From Chloroflexota bacterium (lineage in GTDB: Bacteria > Chloroflexota > Dormibacteria > Dormibacterales > Dormibacteraceae): DNA of 43,977 nucleotides. Within the stretch, counting starts at the first letter, position 1; each line of letters starts with the position of its first letter. Below are positions 21,282 through 28,638 of the stretch, one piece after another. Made by a program: the position numbers and the translations under genes. Where the stretch lies: positions 1 through 43,977 of the forward strand of contig VBIU01000034.1 in the NCBI GenBank assembly GCA_005880945.1. Reading direction: 5' to 3'. Under the pieces are notes generated by a model, which worked only from the letters and a program-made list of their open reading frames with translations, did not search any database and was not told where the DNA came from.

Positions 21282-22553
21282 CTACGACTCGATCGCAGTC
21301 TCGAAAGTCGACTCCTTGGTGAACGGGCCGATGACCGCCATTTGAATCGGCGAGCGCAGCACCGAGTTGGCGACACGCCGCACATCTGATGCGCTGACGG
21401 CATCGACGAGGCGCAGCTCGTCTTCGATGCTCCTTATCTCGCCGAGCAGGAGCTCCTGGTAGGTGAGCCAGAAGGCGACCCCGTTGGTTGTCTCGAGATC
21501 CAGGCGAAGCCGCCCTTTGGTGAACTCCTTGGCGCGCTGAAGCTCCTCGTCGGACAGGTCGCGATCGCAAAGCTCGATCATTTCTGCGACCACCGCCTTG
21601 ATCGCCTCGACCGCCTTCTTCGGGTCGACGCCAAGGTAGACGCCGAGGTGACCTGTGTCGCGGTGCTTCTGCGTGAAGCTGTGCACGTCGTACGCCAGGC
21701 CGAGGCGCTCGCGAATGTTGAGGAAGAGCCGCGAGCTCATCCCTTCGCCGAGCACCGTGTTGAGCAGGTCGAGCGCATACCGGTCGGGGTGCAGATAGCT
21801 GAGCGCGCGGACGCCGAGGCAGATGTGCGCCTGCTCGGTGCGCTTTCGCCGCAGCATCACGTGCGGCCCGTTCAACGGCGCCGGCGGCTCCGGGCTCATC
21901 AGGCCATTCGGTTCGGATGGCAGGGTCACGCGCGAGCTGACCGCGGCGATGGTCTCGTCCTCGTCGACAGCGCCCGCCGCCCCGATGACGAGGTTCGGCA
22001 ACCGGTAGTGGGCGTCCGCGTACTCGAGGATGTCGTCGCGGGTCAGGCGGGCGACCGACTGCTCTGTGCCGGCGATGTCTCGTCCCAGCGGATGTTCAGG
22101 CCAGATCACCTCTTCCAGCAGGTTCAGCACGTAGTCCTGGGGCTGGTCCTGATACATCTTCAGCTCCTCCAGGATCACCATCCGCTCACGCTCCACATCG
22201 TCCGGCGCGAGCTTCGAGTTAGACACGATGTCGGCAAGGACGTCGAGCCCGAGCTGGAGGTGCTCGGCCGGAACGCGGGTCCAGTACGCGGTCAGCTCCT
22301 TGTCGGTGGACGCATTTATGAAGCCGCCAACGCCTTCGATGGCGTCGGCTATCTCTTTCGACGTGGGCCTCCGGCGCGTGCCCTTGAACAAGAGATGCTC
22401 GATGAAATGCGAAACGCCCGCCAGCCGGTCGTCCTCGAGTCGCGAGCCTCCGCCGAACATGAACACCAGGCTGGCGGAGAGGCGTTCCGGCATCGGAGCC
22501 ATGACCAGCCTCGCCCCTCCTGACAGGCCGTGGACTTGGTGGGGGACGGCCAT
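21282..22553 (-). CDS. M16-family zinc metallopeptidase (processing-peptidase-like)
   Basis: 423 residues, the size of single-chain M16B peptidases. The inverted zinc motif HFIEH (His49, Glu52, His53) is intact, followed by the third ligand region RMVILEELKMYQDQP. The C-terminal inactive-like domain has the R/Y pair region SSRLFLNIRERLGLAYDVHS. No signal peptide is visible, so a cytoplasmic or peripheral role is likely. It is similar to the mlpA/PqqL-type peptidases often found near rnp/pnp or dapA genes. The ATG follows a TATACT minus-10 by 9 bases and has no Shine-Dalgarno, so it may have its own promoter. Confidence 0.93.
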   Translation of the reverse strand: MAVPHQVHGLSGGARLVMAPMPERLSASLVFMFGGGSRLEDDRLAGVSHFIEHLLFKGTRRRPTSKEIADAIEGVGGFINASTDKELTAYWTRVPAEHLQLGLDVLADIVSNSKLAPDDVERERMVILEELKMYQDQPQDYVLNLLEEVIWPEHPLGRDIAGTEQSVARLTRDDILEYADAHYRLPNLVIGAAGAVDEDETIAAVSSRVTLPSEPNGLMSPEPPAPLNGPHVMLRRKRTEQAHICLGVRALSYLHPDRYALDLLNTVLGEGMSSRLFLNIRERLGLAYDVHSFTQKHRDTGHLGVYLGVDPKKAVEAIKAVVAEMIELCDRDLSDEELQRAKEFTKGRLRLDLETTNGVAFWLTYQELLLGEIRSIEDELRLVDAVSASDVRRVANSVLRSPIQMAVIGPFTKESTFETAIES

Positions 22554-22562
22554 GGGAGCGCC

Positions 22563-22568
22563 AGTATA
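22563..22568 (-). promoter_or_regulatory. Minus-10 element before the M16 peptidase gene
   Basis: The minus strand reads TATACT (5 of 6), ending 9 bases before the ATG at 22553. Transcription would start only a few bases before the ATG, leaving essentially no leader. Confidence 0.45.
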
Positions 22569-22576
22569 GGGACCGG

Positions 22577-22852
22577 TCAGACCGCCGCGCCGCCCTCCTG
22601 CAACGCGCCGAGCGCAGCGTAAAGGGTCATCGCGACGAAGTCCGCGGGCATGCCGTCGGACACCGCATCCAGGGCCTCGCCGAGGTATCGGCGGACGTTG
22701 GGCACGCCGTCCACGTCCTTCAGCTCCAGGCAGTCGCGGATCGCCTCCGCGATCTCGGTGGGGGTGATCTCCTCGTCGCCGGCGCCATCCTCGACCGCAT
22801 TGATCAAGGCGATCGCCTTCCGGATCCGCTCAGCCGCGGCCCGGCCCGCCAT
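22577..22852 (-). CDS. Small acidic protein of unknown function
   Basis: 91 residues, not recognised. It is helical and acidic with a middle stretch GDEEITPTEIAEAIRDCLELKD and no membrane segment. The ATG at 22852 has AAGGA 7 bases upstream and begins 11 bases after the jag stop, so it looks like a real member of the rpmH-rnpA-yidD-yidC-jag operon. The single Cys is not in a metal-binding motif. A role linked to membrane insertion or RNA binding is only suggested by position. Confidence 0.7.
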   Translation of the reverse strand: MAGRAAAERIRKAIALINAVEDGAGDEEITPTEIAEAIRDCLELKDVDGVPNVRRYLGEALDAVSDGMPADFVAMTLYAALGALQEGGAAV

Positions 22853-22863
22853 GGGTCGTCCTT

Positions 22864-23508
22864 CTACTCGGCGGCCGGCTTGCGGAGTCCGACGACCACC
22901 CGGCGTTCCGGCTCCTCGCCAATGCTCGAGCTCGTGACCTCGGGGTCTCCCTCGAGTGCCAGGTGGATCGCACGGCGCTCGAACGGCTGCATCGCATCGA
23001 GGGTGATCGCGTCGCCCGTCATCTTCACCTGGCGCGCGGCGCGCAGGGCGATCTCTCGAACCGTGTGCTCGCGGCGCTGCCGGTAACGCTCGACGTCGAC
23101 GATGATCCGCTCACCTTCCCCAAGGTGACGGCCGACCATGACATTGGTCACAGACTGCAGAGCGCGAAGCGTTTCCCCACGCCAGCCGATCAAGGCACCC
23201 AGGTCTCGTCCGCTGATGTCGAGGGTCGTGGGCTCGCTGCCCGGGCGTGTGGTCACCTGGGCGCGGATGCCCATGTGCTTCAGAAGGCCCTCGACCAGGG
23301 CCCGAGCAATCTCGCCCTTGCCGTCGACTGGGGCCGCATCGGCTGCGGTGGTGGCCGCGTGATCGATCACCGTCACCTCGACAACCGTCTCATCCTGGCC
23401 TTCGCTCAGCACCTTGACGTCCACGTTTCGGCGACTCTCGCCAAGCTCGATCAAAGCCGCATCGACGGCCTCGTCCAGGGTGCGGCCGCGGCCCTCAGCT
23501 GATCTCAT
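22864..23508 (-). CDS. jag: Jag/KhpB RNA-binding protein (Jag-N, KH, R3H)
   Basis: 214 residues with the three expected domains. Jag-N is at about 1-50 (GRTLDEAVDAALIELGESRRNVDVKVL). The KH domain is at about 75-140, with the GxxG-type loop LIGWRGETLRALQ. R3H is at the C-terminus (FERRAIHLAL). KhpB-type proteins bind RNA with KhpA and influence cell division and elongation. It lies 24 bases downstream of yidC, a near-universal arrangement in Gram-positive-type bacteria. The ATG start gives the family N-terminus. Confidence 0.95.
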   Translation of the reverse strand: MRSAEGRGRTLDEAVDAALIELGESRRNVDVKVLSEGQDETVVEVTVIDHAATTAADAAPVDGKGEIARALVEGLLKHMGIRAQVTTRPGSEPTTLDISGRDLGALIGWRGETLRALQSVTNVMVGRHLGEGERIIVDVERYRQRREHTVREIALRAARQVKMTGDAITLDAMQPFERRAIHLALEGDPEVTSSSIGEEPERRVVVGLRKPAAE

Positions 23509-23532
23509 AGCACCGACCCTTCAACTGTTTCC

Positions 23533-24582
23533 TTATCTCTTGCGCTTTTTGCGATTGCGGCCCTGCGACCCGTTCCTGGGCCCGTTCTGGGGTCCGGGTC
23601 TGGGCCCATTCTGCGGCCCGTTCTTCGGCCCACTCGATGTGATAGCCGGCCCGATGTCGGGACCGCCCTTTGGCCCACTTCCCCCCATGACGATCCTGTC
23701 AGGCCGGAGCAAACCCGGCAACCGTAGAAGCCCCGGCAGGCGGAGGTTCCCCCATCCGACTACGAAATACTGCTGAATGATACCTACGCAGTTCCCTATG
23801 AACCAGTAGAGCCCAAGACCGGCCGGGACGTTCAGGGCGAAGTAGCCGATCATCAAGGGCGACAGCCAGACCATCATCTTTTGCATTTGTTGGGTCTGGA
23901 GCTCCTGCTCGGTGGGGTTCGGCATCGGCGGCATCTGCAGCATCTTTGTCTGAATGAAAGTGGTCACCGCCGCGAGAAGTGGGAAGACCAGGTAAGCGGC
24001 GATCGGGATGCCGATGCCGAAGATCGGCAGCGTGAAAAGCAGGTGGTGGTTCGGGTTGTCGTTCAGGTTGGGGATGAACAGGAAGTGCGCCGGCACCTTG
24101 GCGCTGTGCGCGAAGCCGGTGAACACGTAGTAGAGCGCCGTCAGGATCGGCAGCTGCACGATCAATGGGAGGCAGCCCACGAGCCCGGCGAATGGATTGA
24201 TGCCGTGCTCCGCATACAGCTTCTGCATCTCTGAGTTCAGGCGAACGCCGTCCTTCTTGAACTTCTTACGGAGCTCCGCGACCTGCGGCGCCAGCTTTCG
24301 CTGCTCGAGCATCGACTTGCGCTGCGTCACCAGCTGGAACTGCTGCAGGGGCGCGAGTATCAGCCGGATCCCGATCGTCAACGCCACGATGGCCAGGCCG
24401 TACGCCCCGATGCTGGCGAACATCGGAACGGTCAGAAAAACGTTGTAGATGAAGGTCAGGACCGCCGCCAGGTTGTTCTCGAACACGACCTGCCACAGGT
24501 GGACGACAGGCTTGAAGACGTCGAAGACGGAGTCGAGGTAGATCTCAGGTCCCCCTTGTGGAGCGGTCGCCGGTGCGGTCAG
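23533..24582 (-). CDS. yidC: Membrane protein insertase YidC (short form)
   Basis: About 349 residues if the CTG at 24582 is the start; it overlaps the yidD stop as CTGA. No ATG, GTG or TTG fits near the conserved N-terminus, and the frame is open back across yidD, so the start is uncertain. Core features are five membrane helices with the groove Arg in [14 protein letters not shown] and the long cytoplasmic hairpin ([21 protein letters not shown]). YidC folds and inserts membrane proteins with or without SecYEG. After the last helix there is a tandem RLPGLL duplication, then a Gly-Pro-Asn-rich low-complexity tail (repeated NGP) ending RNRKKRKR. That basic tail would suit ribosome binding. 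Confidence 0.93.
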   Translation of the reverse strand: MTAPATAPQGGPEIYLDSVFDVFKPVVHLWQVVFENNLAAVLTFIYNVFLTVPMFASIGAYGLAIVALTIGIRLILAPLQQFQLVTQRKSMLEQRKLAPQVAELRKKFKKDGVRLNSEMQKLYAEHGINPFAGLVGCLPLIVQLPILTALYYVFTGFAHSAKVPAHFLFIPNLNDNPNHHLLFTLPIFGIGIPIAAYLVFPLLAAVTTFIQTKMLQMPPMPNPTEQELQTQQMQKMMVWLSPLMIGYFALNVPAGLGLYWFIGNCVGIIQQYFVVGWGNLRLPGLLRLPGLLRPDRIVMGGSGPKGGPDIGPAITSSGPKNGPQNGPRPGPQNGPRNGSQGRNRKKRKR

Positions 24583-24788
24583 GGAACAGGATCGTAGCCG
24601 CCCTTGGCGAAGGGATGGCAGCGCGCGATCCGCGCCGCCCCCATCCACCCGCCCCGCAGCCAGCCGTACCTCTCCACCGCCTCGTACGTGTAATGCGAGC
24701 ACGACGGGTAGTAGCGGCACGACGGGGGAAGGATCTTGGAGAACGACATCTGGTAGCCGCGAATCAGGGCGAGCAGGATCCTGGTCAT
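24579..24788 (-). CDS. yidD: YidD membrane-insertion efficiency factor
   Basis: 69 residues, full length. Small amphipathic protein that assists YidC-dependent insertion. The family core is visible: [31 protein letters not shown], then [23 protein letters not shown], with the conserved cysteines. The ATG overlaps the rnpA stop (ATGA). It sits between rnpA and yidC, its standard place. Confidence 0.96.
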   Translation of the reverse strand: MTRILLALIRGYQMSFSKILPPSCRYYPSCSHYTYEAVERYGWLRGGWMGAARIARCHPFAKGGYDPVP

Positions 24789-25144
24789 GGGTTCAGCTTG
24801 GAAAGCCTGAGCGCCGCCTGCGCGGCCTCTTGCTCGAGGTCTGCGAATGACACTTCGAGCGCTGCGGGGCGGGCGATCAGGACCACGTCATATCGTATTC
24901 CCAGCCCGGCCAGCGGCGAATCAGGCCCGAGGAAGGTCGCGCGGGCGAGCTCGCGCAAACGGCGCCGGGCGCGGTTGCGCTCGACCGAGCTTTTCAGTGC
25001 CTTGCTGACGGTGACGCCCACGCGGTTCTCCTCGCTCGAGCTGGGCACCGCAAAAGCCACCAGCGCCCGCCCGCTGTAGACACGCTTGCCACCGATCGCC
25101 GCCTGGAACTCCGCTTGCCGGCGGAGGCGGTAACGCCTCTTCAC
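24785..25144 (-). CDS. rnpA: Ribonuclease P protein component
   Basis: 119 residues. Protein subunit that binds RNase P RNA for tRNA 5' maturation. The RNR signature [14 protein letters not shown] (about 53-66) and the N-terminal [12 protein letters not shown] are characteristic. It follows rpmH by 13 bases and overlaps yidD by 4. The RNase P RNA gene itself is not in the window. Confidence 0.97.
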   Translation of the reverse strand: MKRRYRLRRQAEFQAAIGGKRVYSGRALVAFAVPSSSEENRVGVTVSKALKSSVERNRARRRLRELARATFLGPDSPLAGLGIRYDVVLIARPAALEVSFADLEQEAAQAALRLSKLNP

Positions 25145-25157
25145 CGGAGAGGCGCGC

Positions 25158-25367
25158 TTAGCTGCTCAGCCGCAGACGGCCCTTGCGACGGCGATTCTGG
25201 ACGACGCGTGCGCCACCTCGCGCGCTCATGCGGCGCAGGAAGCCATGTACGCGCCGGCGGTATCGCTTCTTGGGTTGGAACGTTCGCTTGATGTCGGGCT
25301 CCCCCTGTCGCGAGACTGATGTGAACCGCGGTAGTGTATCGAACCTGGGCGTCCTGACTCGTGACAT
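25158..25367 (-). CDS. rpmH: Ribosomal protein bL34, start codon unclear
   Basis: The bL34 core (KRTFQPKKRYRRRVHGF, ending RRRKGRLRLSS) is intact and highly basic. The normal 44-residue protein would start at 25292, but the codon there is ATC, not ATG. A perfect GGGGGAG ribosome site lies 6 bases before that ATC. The only standard start in frame is ATG 25367, which adds a 25-residue N-terminal extension and lies 4 bases after a TATAGT minus-10. I give the ATG coordinates; initiation at ATC, or a sequence error there, are real alternatives. It heads the rnpA-yidD-yidC-jag operon. Confidence 0.85.
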   Translation of the reverse strand: MSRVRTPRFDTLPRFTSVSRQGEPDIKRTFQPKKRYRRRVHGFLRRMSARGGARVVQNRRRKGRLRLSS

Positions 25368-25371
25368 CCCT

Positions 25372-25377
25372 ACTATA
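25372..25377 (-). promoter_or_regulatory. Minus-10 element of rpmH promoter
   Basis: TATAGT on the minus strand (5 of 6), 4 bases before ATG 25367. Expected transcription start is at or just inside the ATG. The minus-35 is poor. Confidence 0.45.
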
Positions 25378-25401
25378 ACTTCATCAGGGCACCTATATGC
25401 A

Positions 25402-25430
25402 TTGCGATGAGGTTAAGGCTTTGCTACAAT
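25402..25430 (+). promoter_or_regulatory. Sigma-70-type promoter facing dnaA
   Basis: TTGCGA (25402-25407), a 17-base spacer, then TACAAT (25425-25430). This is the best-spaced promoter in the window. A start near 25437 would give dnaA a leader of about 425 bases spanning the DnaA-box repeat, or a separate small RNA. Confidence 0.55.
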
Positions 25431-25595
25431 CCCCGCCCGGAAGCAGCCAGAGTTGGGGTCGCAGGTCCATCCCAGTACAGGTCACGCCAGTCGGTCTAAG
25501 TAAACGTTCCACTTGAAGCGCAGTTGAGCGTATACCACCGCTTCCATATTTCGGGATCGACCGGATGTGGGATTTCGGCTAGGTTGGCACCGTCA

Positions 25596-25630
25596 GCCTG
25601 TGGAAATCTGGTCCGCTCTTTTCCACAGGC
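25596..25630. repeat. 11-bp inverted repeat made of two DnaA boxes
   Basis: GCCTGTGGAAA (25596-25606) and TTTCCACAGGC (25620-25630) are perfect inverted copies separated by 13 bases. Each arm contains a DnaA-box-like TTTCCACA. It could be an origin element or a dnaA autoregulatory site. Confidence 0.75.
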
Positions 25631-25863
25631 ACCAGTAAGGCGGAGCTCATGGCCGTGGAGCTTCGGTTGAACCTGCGGTCGCCGATTTGCGATGCCGGGG
25701 TGGCTTCGCCGGCGAGGTAAGCGGGAAAAGGATGGAATTGATTTGGCCCCAAGTTGTCCACAGCATTTGCAGAGCCCAGCAGGGCTTCATCCCCAGGAAA
25801 CGCGCTTCAGTCCACAGGTGGGTCGCGCGCCCTTTGTCTCGCTGAGACGGCCGGAGGTGTGAG

Positions 25864-27243
25864 TTGAACCAGGACCAAGTCTGGTCGCAGGTCCAGGAGG
25901 AGCTGCGATTTCAACTGGCGAAGCGGACCTACGACATGTGGCTGAAGAACACCTCAGTGGTCTCCGCCGACAACAACACTTACAGGATCGGGGTGCCCAG
26001 CAAGCTCGCCAAGGACTGGCTGGCGGACCGTTTCTCGGGCCTTATTCAAGAGACGCTTCAAGCCGTCACGGGCTCAGATGTCGACATCGACTTCGTCATC
26101 TCACCCAGCGGGCACCGGCCGACCGTGGCCACCGTCGACGTCGATGCTGTGAGCTCTGGACAGGAGAACGGCCACGATTACGGCGTCGAGCCATTTCCCG
26201 ATGGCGTACCCATACCGCCATCCGAGCTCAACGTTCGCTTCAAGTTCTCATCATTCGTCGTCGGCCACAACTCGCAGTTCGCGCACGCGGCGGCGAAGGC
26301 GGTGGCCGAGGCGCCCGGCGACAGCTACAACCCGCTGTTCCTGTATGGAGGCGTCGGCCTCGGCAAGACGCACCTCATGCACGCCATCGGCCACGAGGTG
26401 CACGACCGCTTTCCACGAAAGCGCGTTGTCTATCTCACATCCGAGCAGTTCACGAACGAGGTGATCAGCTCAATCGCGACCGCGCGCATGGGCGAGTTCC
26501 GGCACAAGTACCGGACCGTCGACGTGCTCCTCATCGACGACGTCCAGTTCCTTGCCGGCAAGGACCGCACCAAGGAGGAGTTCTTTCACACGTTCAACGC
26601 GCTGCATGAGATCAACAAGCAGATCGTGATCTCGTCAGACCGGCCGCCGAAGGAGATCCCCACGCTCGAGGACAGGCTTCGGTCGCGGTTCGAATGGGGG
26701 CTTATCGCCGACATCCAGTCCCCGGACTTCGAGACGCGGCTCGCCATCCTGCACTCGAAGCTCGGCGAAAACAGCGCGCTGGTCCCCGAAGAGGTTTTGA
26801 GCTTCATCGCTCACAAGGTTCAGCGGAACATCCGCGAGCTGGAGGGCGCGCTGACGAGGGTCCAGGCTTTCGCCGCGGTTCACCAAAGGCAGGTCGATGA
26901 GGACGAGGCCGCCCGACTTCTCGCCGACATCATCCCTGCGGGCACGCGCAAGCCGATAAACGTCGAGCGCATCCAGGCGCTTGTGGCCGATTACTACAAC
27001 GTGACTCTCGACGATATGAAGGGAAAGCGCAGGGACAAGCACATCGTCTTTCCAAGACAGGTGGCCATGTTCCTGGTGCGTGAGGAGACTCCATCATCGC
27101 TGCCCGCCATCGGAAAAGCGTTCGGGGGTCGCGACCACACCACCGCCCTTCACTCCATCGAGAAGATCGCCAACGAGCTCAAAGAAGACGAACGGCTGCG
27201 CTATGAAGTCCAGGCCATACGTGAGCGCCTCTACGTTCAGTGA
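25864..27243 (+). CDS. dnaA: Chromosomal replication initiator DnaA
   Basis: 459 residues. AAA+ initiator that binds DnaA boxes and opens oriC. Domain I is at about 1-85, a short linker at 86-120 and the AAA+ domain at about 125-340. Walker A is GGVGLGKTH (162-170) and Walker B is LLIDDVQF. Domain IV carries the box-recognition signature GGRDHTTALHSI. The TTG start at 25864 has GGAGG 6 bases upstream. DnaA-box-like sequences flank the gene on both sides, consistent with autoregulation and an adjacent origin. Confidence 0.98.
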   Translation: MNQDQVWSQVQEELRFQLAKRTYDMWLKNTSVVSADNNTYRIGVPSKLAKDWLADRFSGLIQETLQAVTGSDVDIDFVISPSGHRPTVATVDVDAVSSGQENGHDYGVEPFPDGVPIPPSELNVRFKFSSFVVGHNSQFAHAAAKAVAEAPGDSYNPLFLYGGVGLGKTHLMHAIGHEVHDRFPRKRVVYLTSEQFTNEVISSIATARMGEFRHKYRTVDVLLIDDVQFLAGKDRTKEEFFHTFNALHEINKQIVISSDRPPKEIPTLEDRLRSRFEWGLIADIQSPDFETRLAILHSKLGENSALVPEEVLSFIAHKVQRNIRELEGALTRVQAFAAVHQRQVDEDEAARLLADIIPAGTRKPINVERIQALVADYYNVTLDDMKGKRRDKHIVFPRQVAMFLVREETPSSLPAIGKAFGGRDHTTALHSIEKIANELKEDERLRYEVQAIRERLYVQ

Positions 27244-27484
27244 TCGCGCTTTCCACACTTTGTTCCGTGGACCCTGGGAGAAGCAGCGAGTTGGCACGCC
27301 CGCCTGTTTTCCTCCCCAGAGAGACCACAGGCCACACCTCGATTCGGCACGATTTCGCAGACCTTATCCCCGACCTCGGCCGATCTGTAAAGGAACTCGA
27401 CATCCACAGTCTCCACAGCGCTTACTGTTATGGAGTACGGATGATTTCAATTAAGAGAATCTCTTACAACGGGGGACAACTGTC
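27244..27484. other. dnaA-dnaN intergenic region, candidate oriC part
   Basis: 241 bases with box-like 9-mers CTTTCCACA (27249-27257), TTATCCCCG (27364-27372), ACATCCACA (27400-27408) and GTCTCCACA (27409-27417). An AT-rich stretch follows at about 27441-27469 that contains a perfect palindrome. A box cluster beside an AT-rich stretch is the expected layout of an origin with its unwinding element, so this is at least as good a candidate as the region upstream of dnaA. Confidence 0.6.
27452..27466. repeat. Perfect palindrome upstream of dnaN
   Basis: TAAGAGA-A-TCTCTTA, 7-bp arms about a single central A, 18 bases before the dnaN TTG and just before its GGGGGA ribosome site. Could be an operator or part of the unwinding element. 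Confidence 0.6.
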
Positions 27485-28630
27485 TTGAATGCCAAAGTGA
27501 TTGCATCCCAGATGAAAGTCACATGCAGGCCGGCGGTATTGAGCCAGGCGTTGCAGATCGTCTCTCGCGCCATCTCCAGCCGGACCACTCTCCCGATCCT
27601 CAACAACATCCTGATCGAGACCACCTCCGAAGGACTCGCGCTCACGGCCACGAACCTCGAGATCGGCATTCGCAAGATGGTGCCGGCCGAGGTGTCGATG
27701 GAGGGGGGAACGACTGCCCCCGCGCGCTTGCTCACCGATTTCGTCAGCACACTCCCCGACCAGGATCTCGAGATGACACTGGACGGGTCCACGCAATCGC
27801 TCAGCCTGCGGTGCGCTCGATTCGACACCCACATAAAGTGCATCGAGGCGGAGGAGTTCCCGCCCGGCCCCCGTCCGGACGAGGGCGACCGTCTGGAGGT
27901 GGCTCTGGACGAGCTGGTCAGCGCGGTCGAGCAGACGCAGATGGCCGCCTCCACCGACGAGGCGCGGCCGGTGCTCACCGGAGTCCTGGTCCAGATCCAG
28001 GGCGGGGCGCTGACGATGGCGGCCACCGACGGGCATCGCCTGGCGGTCCGCAAGCTGGCGGCCACCGGTCCCGCCGACCTCGAGGCCAGCCTGATCGTGC
28101 CCGCGCGCGCGCTGGCCGAGCTCTCGAGGGTGCTCAAAGGCGAACCCGGCAAGGTCGAGGTGATCATCTCGAAGGCTCGAAACCAGGTCTTTTTCAAGGC
28201 GGGCAGCTCCGAGCTGACCTCTCGTTTGATCGATGGGAAGTATCCCAACTACTCACAAGTTATCCCCAGCAAGAGCTCGACCAAGGTAAGGGTCTCCACC
28301 AGCGAGCTCACGCAGACGGTGAGGGCGGTGTCCTTGTTCGCACGGGACAGCGCCAACGTGATCCGCGTCAAAGCCCAGCCCGGCGCTCTGGTCCTGTCGG
28401 CGACCACAAATGAGGTGGGCGACAGCAAGGCCGAGATGTCCGCCGATGTGGACGGGTCCGACATCCAGATTGCCTTCAACGCCCGCTATGTGCTCGACGC
28501 ACTGGGCGTGATCGAGGCGGACGAGGTCGAGCTGCTGTTCGACGGTCCTCTCAGCCCTGGCCTGCTGCGGCCGCCGGGCAAGGAGCACTACCTGTACGTG
28601 ATCATGCCCGTGCGCGTGGCGATGTCGTAG
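27485..28630 (+). CDS. dnaN: DNA polymerase III beta sliding clamp
   Basis: 381 residues. Ring-shaped processivity clamp with three similar domains. The N-terminal core is KVTCRPAVLSQALQIVSRAISSRTTLPILNN split over about residues 11-41, and the C-terminus is LYVIMPVRVAMS. The TTG at 27485 is preceded by GGGGGA with 8 bases of spacing. An in-frame ATG at 27512 gives the more usual MKVTC start but has no ribosome site, so I keep the TTG. It ends 8 bases before recF. Confidence 0.97.
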   Translation: MNAKVIASQMKVTCRPAVLSQALQIVSRAISSRTTLPILNNILIETTSEGLALTATNLEIGIRKMVPAEVSMEGGTTAPARLLTDFVSTLPDQDLEMTLDGSTQSLSLRCARFDTHIKCIEAEEFPPGPRPDEGDRLEVALDELVSAVEQTQMAASTDEARPVLTGVLVQIQGGALTMAATDGHRLAVRKLAATGPADLEASLIVPARALAELSRVLKGEPGKVEVIISKARNQVFFKAGSSELTSRLIDGKYPNYSQVIPSKSSTKVRVSTSELTQTVRAVSLFARDSANVIRVKAQPGALVLSATTNEVGDSKAEMSADVDGSDIQIAFNARYVLDALGVIEADEVELLFDGPLSPGLLRPPGKEHYLYVIMPVRVAMS

Positions 28631-28638
28631 CGGGTTGA

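Larger units (their letters stand above)
25368..25863. other. Gene-free region upstream of dnaA, candidate oriC part
   Basis: About 500 bases between divergent rpmH and dnaA with no convincing gene. It holds the rpmH promoter, a good plus-strand promoter (25402-25430) and DnaA-box-like 9-mers. These are ATTTCCACA (minus strand, 25599-25607), TTTTCCACA (25619-25627), TTGTCCACA (25754-25762) and a weak CAGTCCACA (25808-25816). The first two form a perfect inverted repeat. No long AT-rich unwinding stretch is visible here. The dnaA ribosome site GGAGG lies 6 bases before its TTG. Confidence 0.6.

Noticed and set aside
19000..21300. A parS site near parAB
   Set aside because: No match to the standard 16-bp parS was seen by eye; a computed search could change this.
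25436..25450. GGAAGCAGCC resembles the conserved loop of the bacterial signal recognition particle RNA
   Set aside because: The required symmetric loop and flanking CAGG-type pairing are not present around it, so an ffs gene cannot be supported.
25579..25761. 60-codon open frame on the minus strand inside the region upstream of dnaA
   Set aside because: It overlaps the DnaA-box repeat, has no ribosome site and no recognisable protein pattern.
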